Assembly (NCBI RefSeq): GCF_002278035.1
Contig: NZ_CP022605.1
Span: 620,001-684,000, forward strand
DNA length: 64,000 nt
From: Ochrobactrum quorumnocens
GTDB taxonomy: Bacteria > Pseudomonadota > Alphaproteobacteria > Rhizobiales > Rhizobiaceae
Direction of reading: 5' to 3'
The notes under the pieces are model-generated. The model was not told the DNA's origin. It did no database searches and saw only the letters and a list, made by a program, of their open reading frames with translations. The position numbers and the translations under genes were made by a program. This document shows positions 1 to 8,294 of the stretch, in pieces. Positions within the stretch are counted from its first letter, which is position 1. The number at the start of each line of letters is the position of its first letter.

Positions 1-33
1 TTTGGCGAGAATGGCGCTGGCCCGGTTCGGGCC

Positions 34-543
34 TCACGTTTGCACTGACGACTGCTTTTTATGATTTGGAAGTAGCTGATAAACGCCATATTCGAGACCA
101 CTGAAACGAGTTCTCGAATAGAGTTTCAGTTTTACCACTGCAGGACCAGACGCACCCATGACCGCCGAAACATCAATAGTATGCCGGTCCCCTAGAACGG
201 TTGAAAGTGTCATCGCCCCAATCGCTGTTAATAGCGTTCGAGCTGTGTTCTCTTCAAAATGGCTTTGGGTCATCAGTTCATATCGAAAGAGTCCATCTGC
301 ACTACGACGCTGCTGCTCGTACATAGCGAGTTCCGAAGTGAGAAAGATTTTCTTGTTTGGTGCGAAGCGAAGGTTAACAGGTCCGCCAGCATTGAAGCCG
401 ACAACTGAGGTCAGAGTTTCTGGAGCCAGTTGAACACCAGACTTCTCTTCCACTGACGCAAAAAGCTGCGAATAAAGTTGGTTTGTAGCCGCCTGATCTG
501 CTTTAGCAGTCTTCCACGGCAGAAGTTTAGCGAGCCAATTCAT
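34..543 (-). CDS. Hypothetical protein, 169 aa
   Basis: I do not recognise this protein. The ATG at 543 (product begins MNWLAKLLPW) is preferred over an in-frame TTG nine bases upstream, although neither has a clear ribosome binding site. The product is soluble-looking, with no signal peptide or membrane segment. The middle part is regular (APETLTSVVGFNAGG, then FAPNKKIFLTSELAMYEQ), and it ends in a basic, polar tail. The next gene to the right lies on the same strand after about 120 bases, so the two may be cotranscribed. The open frame is long and compositionally normal, so a real gene is likely; the function is unknown. Confidence 0.6.
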   Translation of the reverse strand: MNWLAKLLPWKTAKADQAATNQLYSQLFASVEEKSGVQLAPETLTSVVGFNAGGPVNLRFAPNKKIFLTSELAMYEQQRRSADGLFRYELMTQSHFEENTARTLLTAIGAMTLSTVLGDRHTIDVSAVMGASGPAVVKLKLYSRTRFSGLEYGVYQLLPNHKKQSSVQT

Positions 544-666
544 TTGGAACAACCAGTGGGTTTCATCTACAAGGAGTGACGGTGACTTATTGAACCGAAT
601 TAGCCAATTCGACCCGTTTTTTTGTTGTCTAAATACGTGAACAGGATGAAGGATTTTCCGCGCGTG

Positions 667-978
667 TCATGTGCTCCGAGTGCCTCTTTCGCTTTTTTCC
701 AACGCCGTTTCTGGATCTGTCGCGTCAAATCGAATTGCAAAATACCCCCCTCCAATTTCATGATCAACAAGAGTTGCAACGCCTTTCACGGATACTTCAA
801 GCGTGTCTTCTAAGGGGTGGAGGTCAAACGTTTCACCAGAAACACCGAAGGCATCATCTGAAAGTTTGATATTGAGGACCATGGTAGCGGCGATATTATT
901 AGAAAGGGCGGTACCATTTTCAAGTGATACAACAAGTAGGGGAGAAATCAAAGACAATAGAAAGCGAAACGTTCCCAA
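667..978 (-). CDS. Small hypothetical protein, start uncertain
   Basis: This open frame of up to 103 codons begins with TTG at 978; the first in-frame ATG lies about 32 codons further in, so the true start is unclear. If the long form is real, the first 20 or so residues are hydrophobic and could be a signal peptide or anchor. The rest is acidic and predicted soluble (KLSDDAFGVSGETFDLHPLEDTLEVSVKG), resembling a beta-rich domain. It is on the same strand as the gene at 34-543. I recognise no family, and a spurious frame cannot be excluded. Confidence 0.35.
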   Translation of the reverse strand: MGTFRFLLSLISPLLVVSLENGTALSNNIAATMVLNIKLSDDAFGVSGETFDLHPLEDTLEVSVKGVATLVDHEIGGGYFAIRFDATDPETALEKSERGTRST

Positions 979-1311
979 ACCTTGATTAACACGAAATCAT
1001 TTCGGCTATCTTGTTCAAGAATAAAGATGAATACCATAATTGTTGCGGCGCTCCAGCACTATTATGCCCACGTACTCCATGAAATGATCGCTTCGCGCTT
1101 TGCTTCGGTCATCAGTGCGCAATTCTCTCGCTATTGACGCGATAGTTCGGCTCAAAAGGCATTCAACGTTTAAAAGTGTGAGTAGCGAAAGGTCAATTTG
1201 CAAGAAGCAGACTTGAAATGCAATCACTGACGACAATGGACTTGAAGCTGTTGAGCGGACGAATATAGTTCCGCTGCGAACAAGGGACGACAGAGTTGCG
1301 GAGGATCGAGC
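979..1311. other. Stretch without a supported gene
   Basis: About 330 bases lie between the minus-strand hypothetical gene and the plus-strand gene at 1312. A 73-codon minus-strand frame (1015-1236) is present but has no ribosome binding site or recognisable content. The stretch probably carries the promoter of the 1312 gene, whose ribosome binding site GGAGG lies just before its ATG. I see no clear promoter or repeat. Confidence 0.4.
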
Positions 1312-1731
1312 ATGAAAGACTTCGGGTTCTCAGATTGTATGGGGCCGCAGCTGCGTGAATTCGTCGAGCAGCAACTCTTAATCGATCTATGCCACTATCT
1401 GTCGCCCGAGATGCACGTCAATCTTGCGGATTTTAGCTTCGATTGGAGCGATAGCTGTATCGAAGGGCACAGGGCAAGCTGGCTAGATGGAGCAATCGAA
1501 AACTTTAGTGGGATTGTGATACTTGATCCGAAAAAGAACGTGATTGTCGAAGGCTGGATGGATTTCGTCGAGACTGATACTGGCTTGGAAGTATTCTGGT
1601 GGTCTTTGCACGGTCGTTGTGTCAAAACGCGCAACAGGGCGAGGAACGAGGTGCCGAGCCACATTTGGGATCGGCTCAGCGATAGAATGTGCGGAAGTTG
1701 CATTAAGTCTGCCACTGAAACTGACAACTAA
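1312..1731 (+). CDS. Hypothetical protein, 139 aa
   Basis: The ATG at 1312 is preceded by GGAGGATCGAGC, a good ribosome binding site. The product is acidic and rich in tryptophan and aromatic residues. Its central block (WLDGAIENFSGIVILDPKKN, followed by a VEGWMDF segment) looks like a compact alpha/beta domain. There is no signal peptide or membrane segment. Size and composition resemble orphan immunity-type proteins of polymorphic toxin systems, but I cannot name a family. The IS21 element starts 100 bases downstream, so the right-hand neighbourhood has been rearranged and any former partner gene may be lost. Confidence 0.6.
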   Translation: MKDFGFSDCMGPQLREFVEQQLLIDLCHYLSPEMHVNLADFSFDWSDSCIEGHRASWLDGAIENFSGIVILDPKKNVIVEGWMDFVETDTGLEVFWWSLHGRCVKTRNRARNEVPSHIWDRLSDRMCGSCIKSATETDN

Positions 1732-1830
1732 TCATGATCTGTGGACAGCAGCTTCGCCCTGCTCATGTTCAACGCTATATTCTATTACAAGTTGGAGAAT
1801 GTGTTGCTCTGCCCCGTCTATGGCCCAATC

Positions 1831-1856
1831 TGTTGATTGCCGCTGAGAACTGACCC
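1831..1856 (+). repeat. IS21 left terminal inverted repeat
   Basis: These 26 bases begin TGTTGATTGCCGC and end in GAACTGACCC. They are the exact reverse complement of 4300-4325. The repeat defines the left end of the IS21-family element. Confidence 0.92.
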
Positions 1857-1943
1857 AGTTTGGGCGGATATTTCCATTTAGAATTGACCCATGTTTGAAC
1901 CTTCCCTCGTTTGTTTTTCAGCGAGGGCTATGGAGTGATCGAC

Positions 1944-3470
1944 ATGGCATTATTGAGCGTTATCCGCCGGTGGCATTACCGGGACGAACTATCGATCCGC
2001 GAGATTGCCCGACGAACGGGCCTATCGCGGAACACCATCCGCAAGTATCTGCGTCTCAATGGCGTTGAACCAAAATTTCAGGTTCCGGACAGGCCAAGCA
2101 AACTCGACCCATTTTCTGACCGACTGACCACGTGGTTAAAGTCGGAAGATCGCAAACCTCGCAAACAAAAGCGCACGGTGAAGCAGATGCACGCTGACCT
2201 TGTCGCTCTGGGCTATGAGGGATCATACAGTCGCGTTGCCACCTTTGCCCGCGAGTGGAAGGCCGATCTTCATATGCACAACCAGACATCGGGTCGAGGT
2301 ACGTTTGTCCCTTTGAGCTTTGAGCCTGGCGAAGCATTTCAATTCGACTGGTCAGAAGACTGGGCAATTATCGGCAGTGAACGGACAAAGCTTCAAGTCG
2401 CCCATACGAAGCTAAGTTATTCCAGAGCTTTTATCATTCGTGCTTATCTCACACAGTCCCATGAGATGCTGTTTGACGCTCACAACCATGCATTCCGTGT
2501 GCTTGGTGGCGTTCCACGGCGTGGCATTTATGACAATATGCGTACAGCCATCGATAAGGTCGGTCGAGGCAAAGAACGGGACGTCAATATTCGCTTTCAA
2601 GCCATGGCCAGCCATTATTTGTTTGAACCAGACTTCTGCAATCCTGCATCGGGTTGGGAGAAGGGACAGATTGAGAAGAATGTTCAGGATTCTCGGCATC
2701 GGTTCTTTCAACCAGCTCCACGATTTGCTTCACTGAATGAATTGAACGACTGGCTGGAGGAACGTTGCAGGTTTTTCTGGGCAACGACACAGCATGGCAA
2801 AATGCGCGGCAGCATAGCCGATCTTTGGATGGAGGAAGCTCAGGCTCTCATGCCCGTTTCCCGACCTTTTGATGGCTTTGTCGAATATACCAAGCGCGTA
2901 TCACCGACCTGCCTCGTTCACTTTGATCGTACGCGTTATAGTGTTCCAGCATCCTTTGCCAATCGTCCAGTAAGCCTGCGTGTCTATCCTGATCTTGTCG
3001 TGGTCGCTGCCGAAGGGCAGATCATTTGCGAGCATTCACGCATCTTCAATCGCTCTCACGAAGCACCAGGTCACACTGTCTATGAGTGGCGGCACTATTT
3101 GTCGGTCGTTCAACGAAAGCCCGGTGCATTGCGCAATGGCGCTCCTTTCACGGAGCTTCCTGAAGCGTTTCGCACACTCCAGTTTCATCTGTTGAAGAAG
3201 CCGGGCGGCGATAGGGAAATGGTCGATATCCTTTCCCTCGTCTTACAGCATGATGAACAGGCCGTACTTATGGCAGTCGATATGGCACTGAAGTCGGGAG
3301 TGCCGACAAAGACCCATATCCTCAATTTGCTTCACCGTTTGGTCGACGGCAAATCTCTCATTCCACCCCCGATTAATGCGCCGCAGGCACTTACCCTTAA
3401 CAATGAACCCAAGGCCAACGTCGCACGCTATGACACCTTGAGAAAGGCGGAGGCTCGTCATGCGTCATAA
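1944..3470 (+). CDS. istA: IS21 transposase IstA
   Basis: This is the DDE-type transposase of the IS21 element, which cuts and joins the element ends together with the IstB ATPase. The N-terminus carries a helix-turn-helix ([18 protein letters not shown], about residues 18-35). The rve-type catalytic core shows an aspartate in FQFDWSEDW (about residue 135), one in YDNMRTA (about 197) and a glutamate in [10 protein letters not shown] (about 240). The ATG at 1944 follows GGAG at a normal distance and is preferred over the upstream TTG at 1911. It gives 508 residues, the usual family length. Its last 11 bases overlap istB. No lesion is visible. Confidence 0.93.
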   Translation: MALLSVIRRWHYRDELSIREIARRTGLSRNTIRKYLRLNGVEPKFQVPDRPSKLDPFSDRLTTWLKSEDRKPRKQKRTVKQMHADLVALGYEGSYSRVATFAREWKADLHMHNQTSGRGTFVPLSFEPGEAFQFDWSEDWAIIGSERTKLQVAHTKLSYSRAFIIRAYLTQSHEMLFDAHNHAFRVLGGVPRRGIYDNMRTAIDKVGRGKERDVNIRFQAMASHYLFEPDFCNPASGWEKGQIEKNVQDSRHRFFQPAPRFASLNELNDWLEERCRFFWATTQHGKMRGSIADLWMEEAQALMPVSRPFDGFVEYTKRVSPTCLVHFDRTRYSVPASFANRPVSLRVYPDLVVVAAEGQIICEHSRIFNRSHEAPGHTVYEWRHYLSVVQRKPGALRNGAPFTELPEAFRTLQFHLLKKPGGDREMVDILSLVLQHDEQAVLMAVDMALKSGVPTKTHILNLLHRLVDGKSLIPPPINAPQALTLNNEPKANVARYDTLRKAEARHAS

Positions 3471-4251
3471 TCCAGCGAGTGGTGCTATCGTTATCATGCT
3501 GCGGCAATTAAAGATGCATGGCATGGCACAAGCAGTTGGTGAACTCACCGAACAAGGGTCACCAGCATTCGAGGCAGCTATTCCAGTTCTTTCTCAGCTG
3601 CTAAAAGCCGAAACGGCGGAGCGTGAAGTCAGATCAGTTGCCTATCAGCTCAAAACTGCACGCTTTCCAGCCTACCGTGATCTGAACGGCTTTGACTTCG
3701 ATAGCAGTGAGATAAACGAGGCATTGGTCCAGCAGCTGCATCGCTGTGACTTTCTCAATGATGCAAACAACATCGTTCTGGTTGGTGGACCCGGCACGGG
3801 TAAAACTCATATCGCCACCGCTATTGGAGTACAGGCGATCGAGCACCACCACAAACGTGTCCGGTTCTTCTCAACCGTTGAACTTGTGAATGCACTTGAA
3901 CAGGAAAAAATCCAGGGCAAATCGGGGCAGATCGCCAACCGACTCATTTATTCCGATCTCGTCATTCTTGATGAACTCGGATATCTGCCATTCAGCGCAT
4001 CAGGTGGCGCACTTCTATTCCATCTGCTCAGCAAACTTTACGAGCGCACGAGCGTCATAATCACCACCAATCTCAGCTTCAGTGAATGGGCAAGCGTGTT
4101 TGGTGATGCCAAAATGACGACCGCATTGCTCGACAGGCTCACTCATCACTGCCACATCCTTGAAACCGGAAATGATAGCTTTCGGTTCAAAAACAGTTCC
4201 GCACAAGAAACAAAACGACCAAAGGAAAACACGAAACTTGACCGCGAATAA
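3460..4251 (+). CDS. istB: IS21 helper ATPase IstB
   Basis: IstB is the AAA+ ATPase that works with IstA in target selection and transposition. The 263-residue product has a Walker A motif GGPGTGKT at residues 109-116 and a Walker B-type [12 protein letters not shown] at about 170-181. The start overlaps the end of istA by 11 bases, the coupled arrangement usual for IS21. The frame is uninterrupted, so the element is probably able to transpose. About 50 bases separate the stop codon from the right terminal repeat. Confidence 0.93.
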   Translation: MRHNPASGAIVIMLRQLKMHGMAQAVGELTEQGSPAFEAAIPVLSQLLKAETAEREVRSVAYQLKTARFPAYRDLNGFDFDSSEINEALVQQLHRCDFLNDANNIVLVGGPGTGKTHIATAIGVQAIEHHHKRVRFFSTVELVNALEQEKIQGKSGQIANRLIYSDLVILDELGYLPFSASGGALLFHLLSKLYERTSVIITTNLSFSEWASVFGDAKMTTALLDRLTHHCHILETGNDSFRFKNSSAQETKRPKENTKLDRE

Positions 4252-4299
4252 AAACCCGAACAATAATTAAAAGGCGGGTCAGTTCTCGGTGGAAATTCC

Positions 4300-4325
4300 G
4301 GGTCAGTTCTCAGCGGCAATCAACA
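4300..4325 (+). repeat. IS21 right terminal inverted repeat
   Basis: This is the exact reverse complement of 1831-1856, ending in CAATCAACA. It marks the right end of the element. The next bases, TTCGGAGGTCCCG, are the translation start region of the antitoxin gene. Confidence 0.92.
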
Positions 4326-4338
4326 TTCGGAGGTCCCG

Positions 4339-4632
4339 ATGCCCCAGACAAGCTACAAGATCAGCGAAGCCCGCAAGAATTTCGCCGAAGTCCTCGATCG
4401 CGCCAACCAGGGCGAAGAGATCGTCATCATGCGTGGCAACGAAGTTTACGCCCGCATCGGTCCAGCAGCGGACGGTGGCAAGCGCCCTTTTGGCCTGTTG
4501 CGCCATCGTGGCCTGCCCGACAACCTGTTCGATACAGTTGATGCAGAGCAGGCGGCGATCGATGCCGGAGACTGGAATGATGATACCGGCGTCTGGCAAG
4601 GCAAATCCAACAATAGCGAAAACACGCAATGA
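4339..4632 (+). CDS. Phd/YefM-family antitoxin
   Basis: This is the antitoxin of a type II module. The 97-residue protein begins with the typical Phd/YefM fold (TSYKISEARKNFAEVLDRAN, then GEEIVIMRGNEVYARI), which dimerises and binds operator DNA; the C-terminal part would wrap the toxin. CGGAGGT lies seven bases before the ATG. The stop overlaps the toxin start (ATGA), so the pair is translationally coupled. The natural promoter appears to have been displaced by the IS21 end, only 13 bases upstream of the ATG. Transcription would therefore have to start inside the IS element or read through from it. Confidence 0.9.
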   Translation: MPQTSYKISEARKNFAEVLDRANQGEEIVIMRGNEVYARIGPAADGGKRPFGLLRHRGLPDNLFDTVDAEQAAIDAGDWNDDTGVWQGKSNNSENTQ

Positions 4633-5006
4633 AAATCCTGCTCGACAGCCACGCCGTCTACTGGTGGACAATCGGTAGTGATCGCCTGTCCACGAAGGCA
4701 CGATCGCTGATCGAGGAAAAGGCAAATGCTATCCTCGTCAGTGCGATCACGTTCTATGAGCTGGACAACGAGATGCGCCTGAACAAGCTTGATCTCAAGC
4801 CCCAGGAACTGCGGGCAGCCGTCACGGAAAGCGGCCTGCAAACACTAGCCATCACCGATCTGCATGCCGAACTTGCAGCAAATTTTGATTGGGAACATCG
4901 CGATCCGTGGGACCGGATTCTTGCCGCTCAGGCGCGGCTTGAGCACTGCACTTTTATCTCGACGGATCTGGCGTTCGACGCGATTCTGCATGAGCGCGTC
5001 TGGTAA
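4629..5006 (+). CDS. vapC: VapC-like PIN-domain toxin
   Basis: This is a PIN-domain ribonuclease, the predicted toxin partner of the upstream antitoxin. In 125 residues the acidic metal-binding residues of the family are in place: D6 in LLDSHA, E44 in TFYELDNE, D92 and D95 in RDPWDRI, and D113 in STDLAFD. The start overlaps the antitoxin stop by four bases. The RDPWDR form is typical of PIN proteins paired with Phd-type rather than RHH antitoxins. Five bases after its stop begins another antitoxin gene, so the module belongs to a four-gene operon ending in a recombinase. Confidence 0.9.
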   Translation: MKILLDSHAVYWWTIGSDRLSTKARSLIEEKANAILVSAITFYELDNEMRLNKLDLKPQELRAAVTESGLQTLAITDLHAELAANFDWEHRDPWDRILAAQARLEHCTFISTDLAFDAILHERVW

Positions 5007-5011
5007 GGGCA

Positions 5012-5266
5012 GTGGCGGTGAAGGTATTCGTGGACATTGCCGAGGCGGCGGAGCGATTTGACGAACTGATTGACTTCGTTTTGCGCGATGACGAGGTTGT
5101 CATCTGTCGAGCTGGCGATCCTATTGCCGCGATCGTGCCAATTTCGCAAAACGGCCAGGGCACATGGGATGAAGTCTGGGCGCTGGCGCTTAAGGGAAGG
5201 CCTGCAAACACGCACCAGACTTCGAACCACGATGAACTATATGACGAGAACGGACTGCCGAAATGA
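5012..5266 (+). CDS. Orphan antitoxin (Phd/YefM-like), toxin missing
   Basis: This 84-residue protein starts with GTG at 5012 and has a Phd/YefM-like N-terminal part (VFVDIAEAAERFDELIDFVL, then DDEVVICRAGDPIAAIVP). Its tail HDELYDENGLPK closely matches the tail of the RHH antitoxin encoded at 17333-17590 (HDDLYDEHGLPR), although the DNA-binding halves are unrelated. In the second unit the antitoxin is followed by VapC and then the recombinase, all joined by ATGA overlaps. Here the antitoxin joins the recombinase directly through ATGA, as if VapC had been removed. It probably has no cognate toxin in this copy. Confidence 0.8.
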   Translation: MAVKVFVDIAEAAERFDELIDFVLRDDEVVICRAGDPIAAIVPISQNGQGTWDEVWALALKGRPANTHQTSNHDELYDENGLPK

Positions 5267-6405
5267 GCAGCTCGTCGTCAGGTTCGATTGAAAAACGCAC
5301 CGAGACTTTAGATACGATAGCGGCTGTTCTGCCGCTGAACCGCCGCGACATGCTTGCTGGTATTCTGACCGATCAGGACGTCGAGACGCTACGCCATCTG
5401 GTCAATGAAGGCACGGGCGAAAACACGCTCCGCGCGCTGACCTCGGATCTGGCCTATCTCGAAGCCTGGTCGATGGCCGCAACCGGCACCCCCCTTCCCT
5501 TCCCGGCGCCCGAAGCCCTGTTGCTGAAATTCGTCGCCCATCATCTGTGGCAACCGCAGCAGCGCGAGATCGAGCCGGATCACGGCATGCCGGCAGGCGT
5601 AGAAGAAGAATTGCGCCAGCAAGGCTTTCTGCGTGTATCCGGACCGCATGCGCCGGCAACCGTGCGTAGGCGGCTTGCTAATTGGTCGACGCTGACACGC
5701 TGGCGCGGTCTGGAGGGTTCGTTTTCGTCGCTGGCCGTTAAATCCGCCCTCCGGCTTGCCGTTCGAGCCGTTAACCGGCCGCGAAGCCGCAAGAGCGCTA
5801 GCGCCATCACCGGCGACATTTTGAGCAAACTGCTTGCAACGTGTTCGGGCGATGATCTGACCGCGCTCCGCGACCAAGCAATCCTGATGGTGGCCTTTGC
5901 CTCGGGCGGTCGCCGTCGCAGCGAAATAGCAGGCTTGCGAACGGAACAACTCGTCAAACAGCCGCCTGTCGCCGATGAGGACGGCTCCGCCCTCCCCTCG
6001 CTTGGCATCCATCTCGGTCACACCAAAACCAGTGGCGGCGATCAGGACGAGATCGTTTATCTGACCGGTCGTCCCGTCGAAGCCCTCACCCGTTGGCTGG
6101 AAGCGGCCAAGATCGACAAGGGCAGCGTGTTTCGAAAAGTCGATCGCTGGGGCAATGTTTCCGTACGGGCGCTTGAACCCAGCGCTGTCAATAGGATCGT
6201 CAAGCAACGCGCACAAATGGCTGGCCTGGATGCAAGGGAATTCTCTGCGCACGGTCTGCGCTCCGGCTATCTTACCGAAGCGGCCAATCGCGGCATTCCG
6301 CTCCCCGAAGCCATGGAACAATCACGCCATCGCTCGGTGCAGCAAGCATCCGACTATTACAACAACGCCAAACGGCGCAGCGGACGAGCGTCAAGGTTGC
6401 TTTGA
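5263..6405 (+). CDS. Tyrosine recombinase/integrase, intact
   Basis: This is a site-specific recombinase of 380 residues. The catalytic domain shows the first arginine in GGRRRSEIAGL (about residue 216), the HxxR box in SAHGLRSGY (about 329-332), the second histidine in SRHRSVQQ (about 355) and the nucleophile tyrosine in ASDYYNN (about 364). The N-terminal half would be the SAM-like arm/core-binding domain. It overlaps the upstream antitoxin stop by four bases (ATGA), so it is translated as the last gene of a toxin-antitoxin operon rather than from its own promoter. A decayed paralogue with the same layout lies at 17994-18891. The target site is unknown. Confidence 0.9.
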   Translation: MSSSSSGSIEKRTETLDTIAAVLPLNRRDMLAGILTDQDVETLRHLVNEGTGENTLRALTSDLAYLEAWSMAATGTPLPFPAPEALLLKFVAHHLWQPQQREIEPDHGMPAGVEEELRQQGFLRVSGPHAPATVRRRLANWSTLTRWRGLEGSFSSLAVKSALRLAVRAVNRPRSRKSASAITGDILSKLLATCSGDDLTALRDQAILMVAFASGGRRRSEIAGLRTEQLVKQPPVADEDGSALPSLGIHLGHTKTSGGDQDEIVYLTGRPVEALTRWLEAAKIDKGSVFRKVDRWGNVSVRALEPSAVNRIVKQRAQMAGLDAREFSAHGLRSGYLTEAANRGIPLPEAMEQSRHRSVQQASDYYNNAKRRSGRASRLL

Positions 6406-6415
6406 AATCCAGCCC

Positions 6416-6441
6416 AGATGTCAGAAATCGGGGTTAAGAGG
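6416..6441 (+). repeat. Conserved flank after recombinase, copy 1
   Basis: Starting ten bases past the recombinase stop, AGATGTCAGAAATCGGGG and the following GTTAAGAGG closely match a stretch at 18905-18929 behind the decayed second recombinase. Homology between the two units therefore runs past the genes. The segment is a candidate unit boundary or recombination site, but this is inference. Confidence 0.45.
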
Positions 6442-6478
6442 CGACCATCCGCACGCGGGCTCGACCACGTGATTGCTG

Positions 6479-7033
6479 TCATTCTACAATTTGGCGCCAT
6501 CGCCATCGTTCTTGATAACTCTTTGCTTTTTGAACGAAGAGCTCAGGCCTTGGATTCCGTGGGTTCATACGCAACTGGCCCAAAGAAAGATCGTCCATGC
6601 CATCGGTCGCATAAACTTCAAGGGTCTGAACGTTAATCCCGACACAGGTGCCAGAGATGAGATAAAGATCGATGCCAGAACGCGTTGATTGGAGGGGCGG
6701 ATACTCACCCCCAAAGCGCTTACTGTACCAGAGGTGCACTCTTGCTTGATTGCGAACTTCAACGTGAATTGGCAGGTCCGCTACCGCTTCCGATACACTT
6801 CGAATGACGCGATCTTCGGCCTCCCAAGTCAAGTCGTCATCGTCGTAGTAGAAGATGTCATAATCTTTGATTCCCCAGTCAGGGTCCCGGCCAGACATCA
6901 GGTTCCATACAGTTTGGAACAAACAACCCGCAGTCAGATAGCATTGTCCCAGTTTCAAGCTGGCAAGACGACGAAGCAACTCCCTGTTGAAAGGGTTGCT
7001 TAGCACGCTAGTATAGAAATTTTGTTCGTCCAT
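6479..7033 (-). CDS. Nucleotidyltransferase-fold protein (PF06042-like)
   Basis: This 184-residue protein resembles the family of stand-alone nucleotidyltransferase-fold proteins formerly annotated as DUF925. The metal-binding DxD is visible as KDYDIFYYDDDDLTWEAED (D57 and D59), after the helix GQCYLTAGCLFQTVWNLM that normally precedes it. Members of the family have no firmly assigned reaction. There is no signal peptide. The gene lies on the same strand as the HEPN/nucleotidyltransferase gene but 247 bases downstream of it, so cotranscription is uncertain. Confidence 0.75.
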   Translation of the reverse strand: MDEQNFYTSVLSNPFNRELLRRLASLKLGQCYLTAGCLFQTVWNLMSGRDPDWGIKDYDIFYYDDDDLTWEAEDRVIRSVSEAVADLPIHVEVRNQARVHLWYSKRFGGEYPPLQSTRSGIDLYLISGTCVGINVQTLEVYATDGMDDLSLGQLRMNPRNPRPELFVQKAKSYQERWRWRQIVE

Positions 7034-7280
7034 GAGTTTACATGGACCACGAACGGAAGGTTTTCGTCAATTGGACGTTGACGACAATTGTCTGCGTTGC
7101 GATGGACTGAAAACTATAACCGTTTCCGACCCCATCTCGGTCGGAACTGCGGCTTTGGTGTTTGGACAGTGACGGCATTCCTGTCGTGGAGCATTCTGTT
7201 CCTATATCCACTGTAGCGACGTTCGGCTCTCTGGCTTGGCGTTGGTGATATACTGGTAACTAGACCTACGGCGGTCACGC

Positions 7281-8294
7281 TTAGTCATCGTGCAGCCTGA
7301 CATCTCGCGCTGCGGCACAGTCAAATTTATTGAGGAGTTTCACGCAGATGGATGCCACAGTCTCCTGCAGAACCCTTACGCCATCAACGAGCCAGGCAAG
7401 TTCTTCACCGGTGATTTTGTAATCTTGTGAATACCGGGCACCTATATAAGCCCGATCAAGGTGGTCAAAACAGCGTTTCGCAAAATGGCTATTGTCGGAC
7501 CAGACTTCCATTAGTTGAGGCGCAATTTGCTCCGCATGGGATCGCAGGAAAGCAAGTCTATGGGATTTGAGATTATAGTTTGTTTGGACATGTAATATGC
7601 AATGATAAAGCCTCTCTACTGTCTGATGCAGATCAAAGGCCGCTTCTCTATAAAATCCACGCTCTAAGGCCTCTCTTGCAAGTTCGAAGCGATGTCCGGC
7701 GCTAGAGAACCAGTGGTCGAAGTTTCGATGCATTTCAATCCTGATGTTCTCAGGGTCCGGCGGTAATGGGTCCACGAGAAAAGATCCATGGGCTTCGTAG
7801 AGCATGATCCCTTTGCGGACGATATCACCGAAGAAAGGTGAGCCGTTAGCGAGTTGATCATTGATGTCCATGATGGAATGAACAATGAAATTGACGCGTG
7901 TGAACAGATGTCCGGTGACTGTCAGTTCGCACAGAAGCCGTTCTCGGGCCCGCTTCCAGATACGCGGACGAACAAAACAATCAGAGTTGACAATAATGAG
8001 CAGATTAAGATCGGCGTGCAAGTTGCTTTCTGAGCGGGCCCGCGGGCTTTCGCGGTGCTCGACTTTTGCATCGCCACCGCTTACAGGAGGACCCAAAAGA
8101 ACCAGTTTGAGAATACGCCCCCCTTTCTTTTTTTCCGACAGCTTGTCCTTCTGTGCATCTTCAAATTCGTCAAAAAGAATCCGTATGACGCGTCTCAGTT
8201 CAAGGCATCTATTGCGGCCAAGGTGATGTAGCCGTTCAAAGAATGTGTCATGAGAAGCAGCTTCCAATTCAAGCCTGCGACGAGTGCTTTTCAT
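7281..8294 (-). CDS. HEPN plus nucleotidyltransferase-like two-domain protein
   Basis: This 337-residue protein has an N-terminal, partly degenerate nucleotidyltransferase-like domain (LKLVLLGPPVSGGDAKV, then LHADLNLLIIVNSD) and a C-terminal helical HEPN domain. In the HEPN part, EALERGFYREAAFDLHQTVE leads into RLYHCILH, which fits the Rx4-6H signature of HEPN ribonucleases (about residues 228-236). HEPN and MNT domains usually occur as toxin and antitoxin, or in larger defence proteins. Here they are fused in one chain. Its start overlaps the stop of the upstream Tat-signal gene by four bases, so the two are coupled. The canonical GSxxxG of active nucleotidyltransferases is not obvious. Confidence 0.75.
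   Translation of the reverse strand: MKSTRRRLELEAASHDTFFERLHHLGRNRCLELRRVIRILFDEFEDAQKDKLSEKKKGGRILKLVLLGPPVSGGDAKVEHRESPRARSESNLHADLNLLIIVNSDCFVRPRIWKRARERLLCELTVTGHLFTRVNFIVHSIMDINDQLANGSPFFGDIVRKGIMLYEAHGSFLVDPLPPDPENIRIEMHRNFDHWFSSAGHRFELAREALERGFYREAAFDLHQTVERLYHCILHVQTNYNLKSHRLAFLRSHAEQIAPQLMEVWSDNSHFAKRCFDHLDRAYIGARYSQDYKITGEELAWLVDGVRVLQETVASICVKLLNKFDCAAARDVRLHDD

Larger units (their letters stand above)
1831..4325 (+). mobile_element. IS21-family insertion sequence, apparently intact
   Basis: The element is bounded by perfect 26-base inverted repeats (1831-1856 and 4300-4325), begins TG and ends CA as is usual for IS21, and carries istA and istB in overlapping frames. Each end has a second, inner copy of the motif (GAATTGACCC near 1881-1890 and GGGTCAGTTCTC near 4276-4287), the multiple terminal repeats typical of this family. 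Flanking bases (CCCAATC on the left, TTCGGAG on the right) do not match, so there is no target duplication. The right end abuts the ribosome binding site of the antitoxin gene at 4339. Confidence 0.92.

Noticed and set aside
1831..4325. Target-site duplication of the IS21 element
   Set aside because: Flanking bases on the two sides differ at every offset I tried within eight bases.
5389..6321. 310-codon minus-strand open frame
   Set aside because: It is antisense to the intact tyrosine recombinase, whose catalytic residues are all on the plus strand.
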